Source: JALUUH01 sp964636675 (GTDB taxonomy: Bacteria > Pseudomonadota > Gammaproteobacteria > S012-40). Taken from it: 24,241 nucleotides of DNA. Location: NCBI GenBank assembly GCA_964636675.1, contig CAZWUO010000031.1, positions 1-24,241 of the forward strand, given 5' to 3'. Each line of letters opens with the position of its first letter. The stretch's first letter is position 1. The position numbers were made by a program, and so were the translations under genes. This document shows, piece after piece, positions 1-7,180 of this stretch. The notes under the pieces are model-generated. The model did no database searches, had not been told where the DNA came from, and worked only from the letters and a program-made list of their open reading frames with translations.

Positions 1-96
1 AAGAGGGGGGGGATGTTGAATAATTGAAATTCCAGAAAAACGGGCTGTAGACAATGTTGTGTACTCAGCTCGTCAAAATATAAAGTTAGGTGATTT

Positions 97-1473
97 ATGT
101 TTATTAGTGTTCTTGATCTTTTTAAAGTTGGGATAGGTCCTTCAAGTTCTCATACGATGGGGCCGATGGTCGCTTCGAACCGATTTTTGCAAAAAATTAA
201 GGCCTTTCTGCTCACGGTAAAACAGCCATGCATTTTTTCAGTTCGCTGTACGCTCAGGGGTTCGCTTGCGTATACCGGCAAAGGTCACGCCACAGATTTG
301 GCGGTATTGTTAGGGCTAAATGCTTATCAACCGCAGGATTTGCTGAATGAAGATGTTCGTCGCTTAAAGCAAAAACTATGTGTACAACAAACTCTAAACT
401 TGGGTGGTTTATGTGTCGTAAAATTTCAGTTTGCTCGTGATATTATTTTTGCTAAGGGAAAGCCACTTGCTGAGCATCCTAACGGGATGATATTCGAACT
501 AGTCGATGAAAATTCTGATACGGTATTAACGGAAACCTATTTCTCTATTGGCGGTGGTTTCGTTGATACGCTTGAAGAAATTGCTTGTTTATCAGCACCA
601 TTGAACTTACAGTCGTTTACTCCTCCGTTTGCTTTTGATTCCGCGCAATCGATGTTACAAATGGCATGCGAACATGAACTCTCTATTGCAGCAATGAAAC
701 GTGCTAACGAAATTGCGCAATTATCTGAGGCTGAATTAAATGCGGGTTTGGATGCGATATGGACTGCGATGCAAGCCTGTGTTGAACAAGGATTAATGCA
801 CGAAGGTGTCTTACCCGGTGGCCTTAATATTTCGCGGCGTGCCCGATGTTTGCACCAGCAGTTACACGATTCGCCACAGGAAGCGACGATTAATGATTGG
901 ATGAGCGCGTATGCCATGGCGGTCAACGAAGAAAATGCGGCAGGTTGCATGGTCGTTACCGCGCCGACAAACGGTGCGGCTGGCGTGATACCGGCGGTAT
1001 TGTATTATGTTTTGCGGCATCAAAATGCAACGCTAAAACAAGTGCGAGAGTTTCTGCTCGTTGCTGCGGCTATTGGTGGAATTATAAAACACCGAAGTTC
1101 TATTTCTGGTGCGGAAGTTGGGTGTCAAGGGGAAGTGGGTTCAGCGGCGGCAATGGCTGCAGCGGGGCTGTGTGCTATGCGTGGTGGAAGCTCTGAGCAA
1201 ATTGAAAATGCCGCAGAAATTGCATTAGAGCATCATTTGGGAATGACTTGTGACCCGGTGGCGGGCTTGGTGCAAGTGCCGTGTATTGAGCGCAATGCTT
1301 TTGGCGCGATTAAAGCCTATACCGCAGCTTCGCTTGCATTGCGCGGTAACGGCCAGCATTTCATGCCGCTGGATAAATGCATTGCTGCGATGAAGCAAAC
1401 AGGTTTGGAAATGTCAGAAAAATACAAGGAAACGTCGTTAGGTGGTTTGGCCGTGAGCATTACTGAATGTTAA
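97..1473 (+). CDS. sdaA: L-serine dehydratase (L-serine ammonia-lyase), iron-sulfur type
   Basis: Converts L-serine to pyruvate and ammonia in the cytoplasm with a [4Fe-4S] cluster. The 458-residue product is the usual length of the single-chain bacterial enzyme, with the N-terminal beta domain (GPSSSHTMGP near residues 14-23) and the C-terminal catalytic alpha domain. Cys343 (GCQGE), Cys385 (MTCDP) and Cys396 (VPCIER) fall at the same numbers as the cluster cysteines of the E. coli enzyme. The C-terminus ends in the family-typical GGLAV...EC. The ATG at 97 has a TAGGTG ribosome binding site about six bases upstream. The stop codon TAA at 1471-1473 shares its last two bases with the start of the inverted-repeat element that follows. 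The 96 bases upstream hold only the stop-closed end of whatever lies before. Confidence 0.96.
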   Translation: MFISVLDLFKVGIGPSSSHTMGPMVASNRFLQKIKAFLLTVKQPCIFSVRCTLRGSLAYTGKGHATDLAVLLGLNAYQPQDLLNEDVRRLKQKLCVQQTLNLGGLCVVKFQFARDIIFAKGKPLAEHPNGMIFELVDENSDTVLTETYFSIGGGFVDTLEEIACLSAPLNLQSFTPPFAFDSAQSMLQMACEHELSIAAMKRANEIAQLSEAELNAGLDAIWTAMQACVEQGLMHEGVLPGGLNISRRARCLHQQLHDSPQEATINDWMSAYAMAVNEENAAGCMVVTAPTNGAAGVIPAVLYYVLRHQNATLKQVREFLLVAAAIGGIIKHRSSISGAEVGCQGEVGSAAAMAAAGLCAMRGGSSEQIENAAEIALEHHLGMTCDPVAGLVQVPCIERNAFGAIKAYTAASLALRGNGQHFMPLDKCIAAMKQTGLEMSEKYKETSLGGLAVSITEC

Positions 1474-1715
1474 GGTTTGCTGATGTTTCATTTTTGTCAC
1501 TGTTGTGTCTGAAAAAACGCCAATCCAGGCGCGAGGCGCGTCGTTTGGTTGTTCCAAATAAGTAACGAGCAACACCGAGTGGCGCTTTTTCAGGCGCAAC
1601 CCGAAGGGCTTGGGGCGCTTTTTTCGTCTAACGGCGTCGCTTAGAGGGCCTACTTTTGGTGTTAGACGAACAATGCGTCTCCAGCAGTGATAAAAATGAA
1701 ACATCAACAGACCTT
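1472..1715. mobile_element. Small non-coding inverted-repeat element (MITE-like), copy 1
   Basis: The two ends are imperfect inverted repeats of 31 bases: 1472-1502 and 1685-1715 match at 28 of 31 positions. The interior is rich in further hairpins, for example CTGAAAAA...TTTTTCAG with flanking CGCC/GGCG (about 1509-1603) and CGTCTAAC...GTTAGACG. No credible gene lies inside. The right end shares about 36 bases with the left end of copy 2 at 3400 (read in reverse complement), so this is a family rather than a chance palindrome. It fills the whole interval between sdaA and the radical SAM gene. No clear target-site duplication is visible and no transposase is encoded here. The element class is inferred from structure. 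Confidence 0.75.
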
Positions 1716-2595
1716 GCATTATATTGAACCCATTTTTCGTCCTCCTAGCGAAGCGAATTCGCTCATTCTGCAAGTAACAAATGGATGTTCGTGGAATCGT
1801 TGTGCGTTCTGTGAAATGTATACCGCTGCACAGAAAAAGTTTAGCGCAAAAAAAGACTTGCTGATAACGCAAGACATCGAAAAATCGGCATTACAAAACC
1901 CAGGAACCCGCAGGATTTTTTTGGCCGATGGTGATGCAATGGTGTTGTCTACACGCCGTTTGCTGGCAATTCTCACGACTATTAAACAGCATTTTCCAGA
2001 TATCCAACGTGTGTCTTCTTATTGTTTGCCCCGCAATGTTAAAACTAAGTCAGTAGCCGAGTTGACAGAATTGCGTGATGCCGGGCTAGCACTGGTATAT
2101 GTAGGTGCAGAATCGGGTGATGATGAATTGCTGCAAATAATTGATAAAGGAGAGACGTTTGCTTCAACGCTTGAGTCTGTGCAAAAACTGCATGCCGCGA
2201 ATATAAAATCCTCGGTCATGGTGCTTAATGGCTTGGGAGGCAAGCAGTTGTCAGCGCAGCACGCCTTGAATTCAGCCCGCTTAGTGAATGCGATACAGCC
2301 TCATTATTTAGCTACTTTAGTGATTAGTTTCCCGTTAGGTAAAGATCGTTTTGTTAAGCATTTTACCTCAGCATTTGAAATGCTTGATCAGCAAGGTCTG
2401 TTTGCGGAGATGCAGACCTTCTTAGAAAATACTGAGCTCAAGCAAACTATTTTTCGCAGTGATCATGCCTCAAATTATTTGTTATTGAAAGGTGTGCTGG
2501 GCAAGGATAAAGCGAGCTTGCTCAAAAAATTACGTATTGCTCAATGTGCTCCGGAAAAGATGGGCTTACGTGAAGAATGGCAGCGAGGTTTGTAG
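1696..2595 (+). CDS. Radical SAM family protein of unknown substrate
   Basis: The N-terminal part has the SAM-binding iron-sulfur motif NGCSWNRCAFCEMY (Cys-X4-Cys-X2-Cys), followed by a Gly/Glu-rich stretch (YVGAESGDDELL) typical of the radical SAM TIM barrel. It resembles the Elp3/MiaB-like group of unassigned radical SAM proteins. The chemistry cannot be named from sequence. The first seven codons (ATG at 1696, MKHQQTL) lie inside the right end of the inverted-repeat element; a GTG at 1687 is an alternative start. Neither has a good ribosome binding site, and the next in-frame ATG lies beyond the cysteine motif, so the element-borne start is probably the one in use. It follows sdaA in the same direction. 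About 299 residues. Confidence 0.85.
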   Translation: MKHQQTLHYIEPIFRPPSEANSLILQVTNGCSWNRCAFCEMYTAAQKKFSAKKDLLITQDIEKSALQNPGTRRIFLADGDAMVLSTRRLLAILTTIKQHFPDIQRVSSYCLPRNVKTKSVAELTELRDAGLALVYVGAESGDDELLQIIDKGETFASTLESVQKLHAANIKSSVMVLNGLGGKQLSAQHALNSARLVNAIQPHYLATLVISFPLGKDRFVKHFTSAFEMLDQQGLFAEMQTFLENTELKQTIFRSDHASNYLLLKGVLGKDKASLLKKLRIAQCAPEKMGLREEWQRGL

Positions 2596-2705
2596 AACTT
2601 CCCTAGCCTTTTTTATCTAAGGGGATGGTGATTATTCATTGATAAATATTGACGCTGGATTTAGCTGGAAAATGGAGCTACTCTTGTGATTGTTAGTGAT
2701 GATAA

Positions 2706-2844
2706 GAGAGCTTTGCACGCGTCGATTTTACGCTCCAGCTGCGTGATAAATGATCTCAAAGTGCTCGTTTACTAAACGTAAACTACGCTTTTTCGATCAT
2801 TTAAGCCTTGCTGGAACGAAAACTTGCTCTCGTGCAAAGGCCTC
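2706..2844. repeat. 139-base near-perfect foldback (long hairpin) in an intergenic region
   Basis: The outer arms 2706-2719 and 2831-2844 match at 12 of 14 positions as inverted repeats (core CTTTGCACG / CGTGCAAAG). Going inward, TTTT/AAAA, TCCAGC/GCTGGA (2734-2739 with 2810-2815), AAATGATC/GATCATTT (2748-2755 with 2795-2802) and GTTTAC/GTAAAC at the tip also pair, so almost the entire length folds back on itself. It has no open frame of note and lies between the radical SAM gene and the lipoprotein at 2881. It has no T-run on the + strand, so it is not a simple terminator. It could be a small foldback element or a structured RNA in the leader of the lipoprotein gene. Confidence 0.7.
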
Positions 2845-2880
2845 AATGGATATATTTGTATTTTTTTGGGAGATATAGGA

Positions 2881-3264
2881 ATGAAACGTTTATTGAATAA
2901 GGGATTGCTGTTAACGGGAGTGGTTTTATTGTCTTTGATGATGTTTGCATGTTCAAAATCAGACGATGCTGGATCAGCGATATCGACATCTACAACAGGC
3001 ACAATGCCAGTGAATAAAAATATGCCCGCGACAGATACCCATGAAACCTCTATGGAAAAAGGGGAGCATCCTGATGGAGTAATGGCAGATCATAAGGAAG
3101 ACAAGGGTCATCATGATGAGGCAATGGCCGATCATAAGAAAGACAAGGGGCATCCTGATGGGGCAATGGCCGATCATAAGGAAGACAAGGGGCATCCTGA
3201 TGAAGCAATGACCGACCCTGAAAAAGATAAAGATCATCCTGATGGAGTAATGGCAGGTAAATAG
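2881..3264 (+). CDS. Small His/Asp/Lys-rich tandem-repeat lipoprotein
   Basis: Not a family I can name. The 127-residue product starts with a lipoprotein signal (positively charged MKRLLNK, hydrophobic core, then MFAC with the lipidated Cys at residue 24), so it is expected on the outer membrane facing the periplasm (Ser at +2). The C-terminal half consists of about 4.6 copies of a 14-residue unit of the form HPDGxMADHKEDKG, alternating DG and DE variants. His recurs at fixed spacing, which suggests cation or metal binding, but that is inference. The start at 2881 is chosen over an in-frame ATG at 2824 because it opens directly on the signal peptide and has GGAGATATAGGA upstream. A strong terminator follows. 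Confidence 0.8.
   Translation: MKRLLNKGLLLTGVVLLSLMMFACSKSDDAGSAISTSTTGTMPVNKNMPATDTHETSMEKGEHPDGVMADHKEDKGHHDEAMADHKKDKGHPDGAMADHKEDKGHPDEAMTDPEKDKDHPDGVMAGK
3067..3258 (+). repeat. 42-bp tandem repeat, about 4.6 copies, within the lipoprotein gene
   Basis: Units begin with CATC at 3067, 3109, 3151, 3193 and 3235, exactly 42 bases apart, each encoding 14 residues. Copies differ by a few substitutions, including HPD to HHD in unit 2 and a more diverged unit 4. The exact period keeps the reading frame, so copy number can change without breaking the gene. Confidence 0.92.
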
Positions 3265-3299
3265 TCACTTTAATACTACAAGTCATTATAATTGATGCA

Positions 3300-3332
3300 G
3301 CCCAAGAGGAGTAAGTCTTCTTGGGCTTTTTT
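3300..3332 (+). terminator. Rho-independent terminator after the repeat lipoprotein
   Basis: GCCCAAGAGGA (3300-3310) pairs with TCTTCTTGGGC (3316-3326) with one mismatch and a five-base loop, followed directly by six T. Confidence 0.9.
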
Positions 3333-3399
3333 GATGGCTTCTCGTTGCACTTCTTATTTCAGTGATTACGTCGTTAGGTTTTTATTCCAAGCAATTTAG

Positions 3400-3496
3400 T
3401 AGGGTCTGTTGACGTTTCATTTTCATCACTGCTGGAGCCACTATTTTCGCCCTACAAGGCGCAACAGGGGTGAAAATGAAACGTCAACAGACCCTA
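3400..3496. mobile_element. MITE-like inverted-repeat element, copy 2
   Basis: A perfect 26-base terminal inverted repeat joins 3400-3425 with 3471-3496 (outer end TAGGGTCTGTTGACG). The whole element is about 97 bases and non-coding. Its left end continues through ATCACTGCTGGAG, which matches the inner right end of copy 1, showing common origin. The perfect repeat suggests it is younger or better conserved than copy 1. No transposase is present. Family assignment needs a database search. Confidence 0.8.
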
Positions 3497-3661
3497 GAGT
3501 AACCAAAGAGTAATACCTAGGATCTTGTTTTGTCATTGCGTCGTGTCATCGCATCATTGCGTGATTTAAGTCTCATTTTTGTCGTGGGTAAACCCTTTAA
3601 AAATTATCGGCAAGTCCGACACACAGACCGGGTTTACAAAAACAAAATGATGGAGACAAGA

Positions 3662-4048
3662 ATGACGAATAAAATTCTTTTAGGTTCGCTTTTATCTAGC
3701 GCGTTATGGTTCTCAGGGATAGCGTCTGCTGATGAGTTTATTAATGGCTTTAAAGCGGCTGAGCAACACGACTATAAGGTAGCCGTTCAAAAATGGGAAC
3801 CGCTGGCGATAAAAGGTGATCCTAACGCTCAGTTTATGCTCGGCATGATGTATCACAGTGGGATAGCCGGGCAGCAGGATGAAATAGCGGCCGTTAACCT
3901 CTATAAAAAAGCAGCTGAAGGAGGGAATCTCGTCGCTCAGGAATATCTTGCCGTGGGTTATAGAGAGGGCTGGTTCGGTTTAACAGTCAATAAAAAGCAA
4001 GCCAGATTTTGGGAGAATAAAGTAAGAAGCGCTGGCGAGTATCGTTAA
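3662..4048 (+). CDS. Sel1-like repeat (tetratricopeptide-type) exported protein
   Basis: A 128-residue product with a signal peptide (MTNKILLGSLLSSALWFSG, cleavage after ASA near residue 23) and Sel1-like repeats: KVAVQKWEPLAIKGDPNAQFMLG...YHSG, then AAVNLYKKAAEGGNLVAQEYLA...YREG. Sel1 repeats are helical protein-interaction modules, here expected in the periplasm. The partner is unknown. The start at 3662 is preferred because the signal peptide begins there and GGAG lies at 3652-3655; the frame is open back to 3530 but that extension has no signal character. A terminator lies downstream. Confidence 0.88.
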   Translation: MTNKILLGSLLSSALWFSGIASADEFINGFKAAEQHDYKVAVQKWEPLAIKGDPNAQFMLGMMYHSGIAGQQDEIAAVNLYKKAAEGGNLVAQEYLAVGYREGWFGLTVNKKQARFWENKVRSAGEYR

Positions 4049-4106
4049 TATCGCACAACGTAAAACAAGGGTGCTCTGATTATTTAGCGCACGAGATCAG
4101 GCCCTA

Positions 4107-4140
4107 GAAAACGCCTTGCATAACACGGGGCGTTTTTTTT
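4107..4140. terminator. Terminator between the Sel1 gene and the xth-type nuclease gene
   Basis: AAACGCC pairs with the GGGCGTTT side across an 11-13 base loop, followed by a run of eight T on the + strand. The A-run on the other side makes it usable for the convergent minus-strand gene as well. Confidence 0.75.
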
Positions 4141-4151
4141 CATGTTTGCCG

Positions 4152-4937
4152 CTATAAATCATAATTGAGTATTAGCGGAGCATGGTCAGAGAAACGCTCT
4201 TCTTTATAAATGCTCGCATTTTTTATTTTATTTTTTAGCCCTGGGGTAACGACGTGATAGTCAATACGCCATCCCACATTGTTTGTCCAAGACTGGCCTC
4301 TATTTGACCACCATGTATATTGATGGGCTTCTTTATTCACGACGCGAAAACCGTCAACAAAGCCCATGGGGCCAAACACTTTATCTAACCATGCGCGTTC
4401 TTCGGGTAAACATCCAGAGTTTTTCTGGTTGCTTTTCCAGTTTTTGATATCGATTTCTTTATGCACAATATTCCAGTCACCACAGATGATGTACTCTCTT
4501 TTTTGGCGACGCATTTTTTTCATGCGTTCTTCAAATCGTTGCATGAAACTATATTTTATAGTTTGTCTTTCTTCTTTTGCACTTCCTGATGGTAAGTACA
4601 GTGAAATAATACTAAGTTTGCCAAAGTCGACTTGGATGAAACGACCCTCCGCATCCATATCTTCAAAGCCCTCGCCGAGTCCTAAGCTTATTTTATCGGG
4701 CTTAGTTTTGGAAAAAATAGCGACACCGCTATAGCCCTTTTTTTCAGCATCCTGGAAATAACAATGATAGTCTTCGGGGAAATGTTCTCCGCTTGAGAGT
4801 TGATGCTGTTGCGCCTTCGTTTCTTGAATACACACCACATCGGGCTTGGCATTTTTTAACCATGTTAGAAAGCCCTTGTTGGCCGCGGATCGTATCCCGT
4901 TAAGGTTTGCTGAAATAATTTGCATAACAATTCTCAT
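4152..4937 (-). CDS. Exonuclease III-family AP endonuclease at the crc locus
   Basis: An endonuclease/exonuclease/phosphatase-fold DNA repair enzyme that cuts at abasic sites and degrades 3' ends. All catalytic positions of the ExoIII family are visible: Asn in NLNG (13), Glu39 in QETK, Tyr114 in YLPSG, Asp154 and Asn156 in GDWN, Asp226 in RIDYH, and Asp251-His252 in SDHAP. In Pseudomonas the catalytically dead regulator Crc sits next to pyrE in this position but has QDT, CGS and SQH at these sites. This protein keeps the active version, so it should be a nuclease. MRIVMQII offers two starts (4937 and 4925); the choice is uncertain. It is divergent from pyrE. 261 residues. Confidence 0.92.
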   Translation of the reverse strand: MRIVMQIISANLNGIRSAANKGFLTWLKNAKPDVVCIQETKAQQHQLSSGEHFPEDYHCYFQDAEKKGYSGVAIFSKTKPDKISLGLGEGFEDMDAEGRFIQVDFGKLSIISLYLPSGSAKEERQTIKYSFMQRFEERMKKMRRQKREYIICGDWNIVHKEIDIKNWKSNQKNSGCLPEERAWLDKVFGPMGFVDGFRVVNKEAHQYTWWSNRGQSWTNNVGWRIDYHVVTPGLKNKIKNASIYKEERFSDHAPLILNYDL

Positions 4938-5020
4938 GTGAATCAGGGTTTGTTTTGCGTATTATGATACATTAATTTAGTGGGTGATGGACATGGGATT
5001 TCGTTCGGGAAGTTGTTGCC

Positions 5021-5048
5021 TTGTTAAAATACCACCGGTTAATAAAAT
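5021..5048 (+). promoter_or_regulatory. Candidate sigma70 promoter for pyrE
   Basis: TTGTTA (5021-5026) and TAAAAT (5043-5048) are separated by 16 bases, about 60 bases upstream of the chosen pyrE start. Based on motif match only. Confidence 0.4.
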
Positions 5049-5108
5049 TGATCTTTCATGTCACCGCAAACGCAGGCTTTACTCCGTATAACTGAGGATT
5101 TTGGGATT

Positions 5109-5762
5109 ATGCAAAACTATCAAAAAAACTTTATTGAATTCGCATTACGAACGGGTGTATTGCGATTTGGTGAATTTGTCTTAAAATCTGGCAGAATCAG
5201 TCCTTATTTTTTTAATAGTGGCTTATTTAACACGGGAGACAGTTTGGGCAAATTGGGGCAGTTTTATGCGCATGCCCTGGAAAATTCAAAAATTGAATAT
5301 GACATGATATTTGGTCCTGCCTATAAAGGAATACCCTTGGTTGCTGCATTGGGTATTGCCTTATCTGGCGAATACCGTGCAGATATACCGTATGCGTTTA
5401 ATCGTAAGGAGCTTAAGGATCATGGAGAAGGCGGTAATATTGTCGGTGCTGAGTTAACCGGACGGGTGTTAATTGTTGACGATGTTATTTCTGCTGGAAC
5501 ATCGGTCAGAGAATCTATCGACCTCATAGAATCGGCAGGCGCTGAGCCAGCTGGGGTTTTGATTGCTTTAGATCGCCAGGAAAAGGGGCGGAATGAATTA
5601 TCTGCCATTCAAGAAATTGAAAATGATTTAAATTTAAAGGTAGCGAGTATTATTCAATTGCAAAGCTTACTTGGTTTTTTGCAAGATAAGCCGGAAATGA
5701 CGCGTCATCTAGATGCGATTAAAAACTATCGGTCGGAATATGGAGTGATAGTAGACAGTTAA
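5109..5762 (+). CDS. pyrE: Orotate phosphoribosyltransferase
   Basis: Makes orotidine 5'-phosphate from orotate and PRPP in pyrimidine synthesis. The PRPP-binding motif VLIVDDVISAGTS is intact, with the KSGRISPYFFNSG N-terminal segment and FGPAYKGIPL typical of PyrE. The start at 5109 (MQNYQKNF) gives 217 residues, near the 213 of the E. coli protein; the frame is open to 5058, but the extra 17 residues do not look like part of the family. GAGG lies about 11 bases upstream. It is divergent from the xth-type gene, the classic neighbour of pyrE in pseudomonads. Confidence 0.96.
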   Translation: MQNYQKNFIEFALRTGVLRFGEFVLKSGRISPYFFNSGLFNTGDSLGKLGQFYAHALENSKIEYDMIFGPAYKGIPLVAALGIALSGEYRADIPYAFNRKELKDHGEGGNIVGAELTGRVLIVDDVISAGTSVRESIDLIESAGAEPAGVLIALDRQEKGRNELSAIQEIENDLNLKVASIIQLQSLLGFLQDKPEMTRHLDAIKNYRSEYGVIVDS

Positions 5763-5794
5763 GAACTCAGGCAGACTTTTATACGTAGACAGTT

Positions 5795-5831
5795 ACCCAA
5801 AAAAGCCGACGAATAATGTCGGCTTTTGGGT
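5795..5831. terminator. Bidirectional terminator after pyrE
   Basis: ACCCAAAA..AAGCCGAC pairs with GTCGGCTTTTGGGT across a seven-base loop. The A and T runs within the stem make it symmetrical for pyrE (+) and the PKD-like lipoprotein gene (-). Confidence 0.8.
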
Positions 5832-5864
5832 ATGGCTGTGTAGGACTGTTTCCTCAGAAAGGTT

Positions 5865-6980
5865 TCACTGAGGGTTGCTCGCGATGGTTGCAGCTGGAGC
5901 GGTTTCGGCAGCAGGTGCTGCGGTGGTTACAGCTGGCGTTGTTGCAGCAGCTTCCGTTATGCTTGGAATTGCTCCGCTATGCGCATCAATAGTGACCAAT
6001 AATGTTGCGGGGTAAGAGTTGAACTCTCCATCATTTACTTGAACTTCAAATGCCAGAAAAGTCGTTTGGTCTGGCGCGATAAATGACGCAGTTGCAGAGT
6101 CAGCATTCGTTAGTTCAACCGTTTTTCCGGCTATTTGCTTCCAGTTATAGCTTAAGGTGTCACCATCAGCGTCTTTGCTATTTCCCGCTGCAAGCGTCAC
6201 GGTTTGCCCGGTTGTTGCGTTGCCGTTAAGCTCTGCAACAGCGACGGGTGGTGTGTTCGTTATTTCAACGGCTATTTTACGTGAGCCAGTAGCCCCGTTA
6301 TTACTTGTGACATCAAGTTTAAAAAAAGCAAAACCTGATTTATTGCCAGCATTGAAGCTGGCTGTAGCTGTATCGGCTCCACTTAGCTCAACTGGTACGC
6401 CGCCGGTTTGCGTCCATTGATAGTTGAGATCATTGTTGGAACTGACATTGGATACTGAGCCTTTTAATGTGCCAGCGCTGCCGTGGCTCACTGTTTTGGT
6501 ACCACCTGTGCTAACATTTAATGGTGGAATGGGCAGAATGCTGACACTGACTGAGGCCTGAGGGGACGAGAGTTGGCCATCGCTAACGACCACATTAAAG
6601 ACTAAGTCTCCTGCGTTATTTGGTGCAATGTTTGGTGCAATGAATGTTGGCTTAGCTGTATTTGCGTTTTCTAATGTTATTGTTTGTCCGCTGATTTGTT
6701 TCCAGGTATAGCTCAAAGAATCTCCGTCGTTGTCGGTGCTTTGTGAGGCATCTAATTGAGTGAGTTTGCCAGCTCGTACCGTGATGTCGCCGCTTGTTTG
6801 GGCAGTAGGTGCTGAATTTACCGATGCATTTGCAGAGGTGTTTGTGGCAGTAGTAGATTGCTTCGATCCATCACATGCGGTTAATGCAAAAACACCACCA
6901 ATGCAAACCGCGAGCGGTATTCGTTTAAAGGGTTTTGTTTGCCGTTTGTTATTGCTTGCCGTGGTTTTTTTTAGTTGCAT
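5865..6980 (-). CDS. Lipoprotein with three PKD/cadherin-like repeats
   Basis: A 371-residue surface or periplasmic protein of unknown role. It has a charged 20-residue N-terminus, a hydrophobic core, and LTAC with the lipidated Cys at residue 36 and Asp at +2, which in enterobacteria favours the inner membrane. Three repeats of about 90 residues follow, each with a DADGD(S/T)LSYxWKQI(S/A)G-type segment and a closing FxVxVxDG strand; the middle repeat is more diverged (LNYQWTQTGG). These are PKD/REJ-like immunoglobulin folds. The C-terminus is Ala/Thr-rich low complexity. The ATG at 6980 has GGAGG upstream; the frame is open to 7067, but only this start gives a signal peptide at the N-terminus. 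Confidence 0.85.
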   Translation of the reverse strand: MQLKKTTASNNKRQTKPFKRIPLAVCIGGVFALTACDGSKQSTTATNTSANASVNSAPTAQTSGDITVRAGKLTQLDASQSTDNDGDSLSYTWKQISGQTITLENANTAKPTFIAPNIAPNNAGDLVFNVVVSDGQLSSPQASVSVSILPIPPLNVSTGGTKTVSHGSAGTLKGSVSNVSSNNDLNYQWTQTGGVPVELSGADTATASFNAGNKSGFAFFKLDVTSNNGATGSRKIAVEITNTPPVAVAELNGNATTGQTVTLAAGNSKDADGDTLSYNWKQIAGKTVELTNADSATASFIAPDQTTFLAFEVQVNDGEFNSYPATLLVTIDAHSGAIPSITEAAATTPAVTTAAPAAETAPAATIASNPQ

Positions 6981-7135
6981 AATTCCTCCGAGATTATAAA
7001 GTTTGAGGCTTGGAAACATAACACGTTTTTGCTGCAGAAAACACTGACTCAATGTTTGTGCGGACAAACTGAGACTGGTTCCACGGCACGATCATATCAA
7101 TTGACGACACGTCCCGGATTATTTCCGTTTTAATG

Positions 7136-7180
7136 AGGGTCTGCTGAGAATTCATTTTTGATAAAATATCAGCAGATCCT
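7136..7180. mobile_element. Short inverted-repeat element, copy 3 (minimal)
   Basis: AGGGTCTGCTGA (7136-7147) and the reverse complement of the right end (AGGATCTGCTGA) match at 11 of 12 positions, and the ends match the AGGGTCTGTTGA tip of copies 1 and 2. Only about 45 bases in total. The right edge supplies part of the TAG stop of the permease gene. It may be an internally deleted copy of the family. Confidence 0.5.

Noticed and set aside
1..96. G-run at 5-12 and the end of an upstream gene
   Set aside because: All three forward frames stop by position 27, too little to identify a gene; the G-run may simply be a contig-edge or homopolymer feature.
537..950. Antisense open frame within sdaA, and similar long antisense frames inside argB/algC/coaBC/EF-G
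   Set aside because: They lack recognisable domains and ribosome binding sites and lie opposite strongly conserved genes.
2706..2844. Foldback considered as an integron attC site
   Set aside because: It lacks the attC core sites at its ends, and no integrase or cassette-like gene arrangement is present.
3067..3258. Regular repeats considered as a CRISPR-like array
   Set aside because: The repeats are directly adjacent with no spacers and stay in the reading frame of a lipoprotein gene.
3530..3661. N-terminal extension of the Sel1-like protein
   Set aside because: The extension does not look like a signal peptide, and a proper ribosome binding site and signal sequence begin at 3662.
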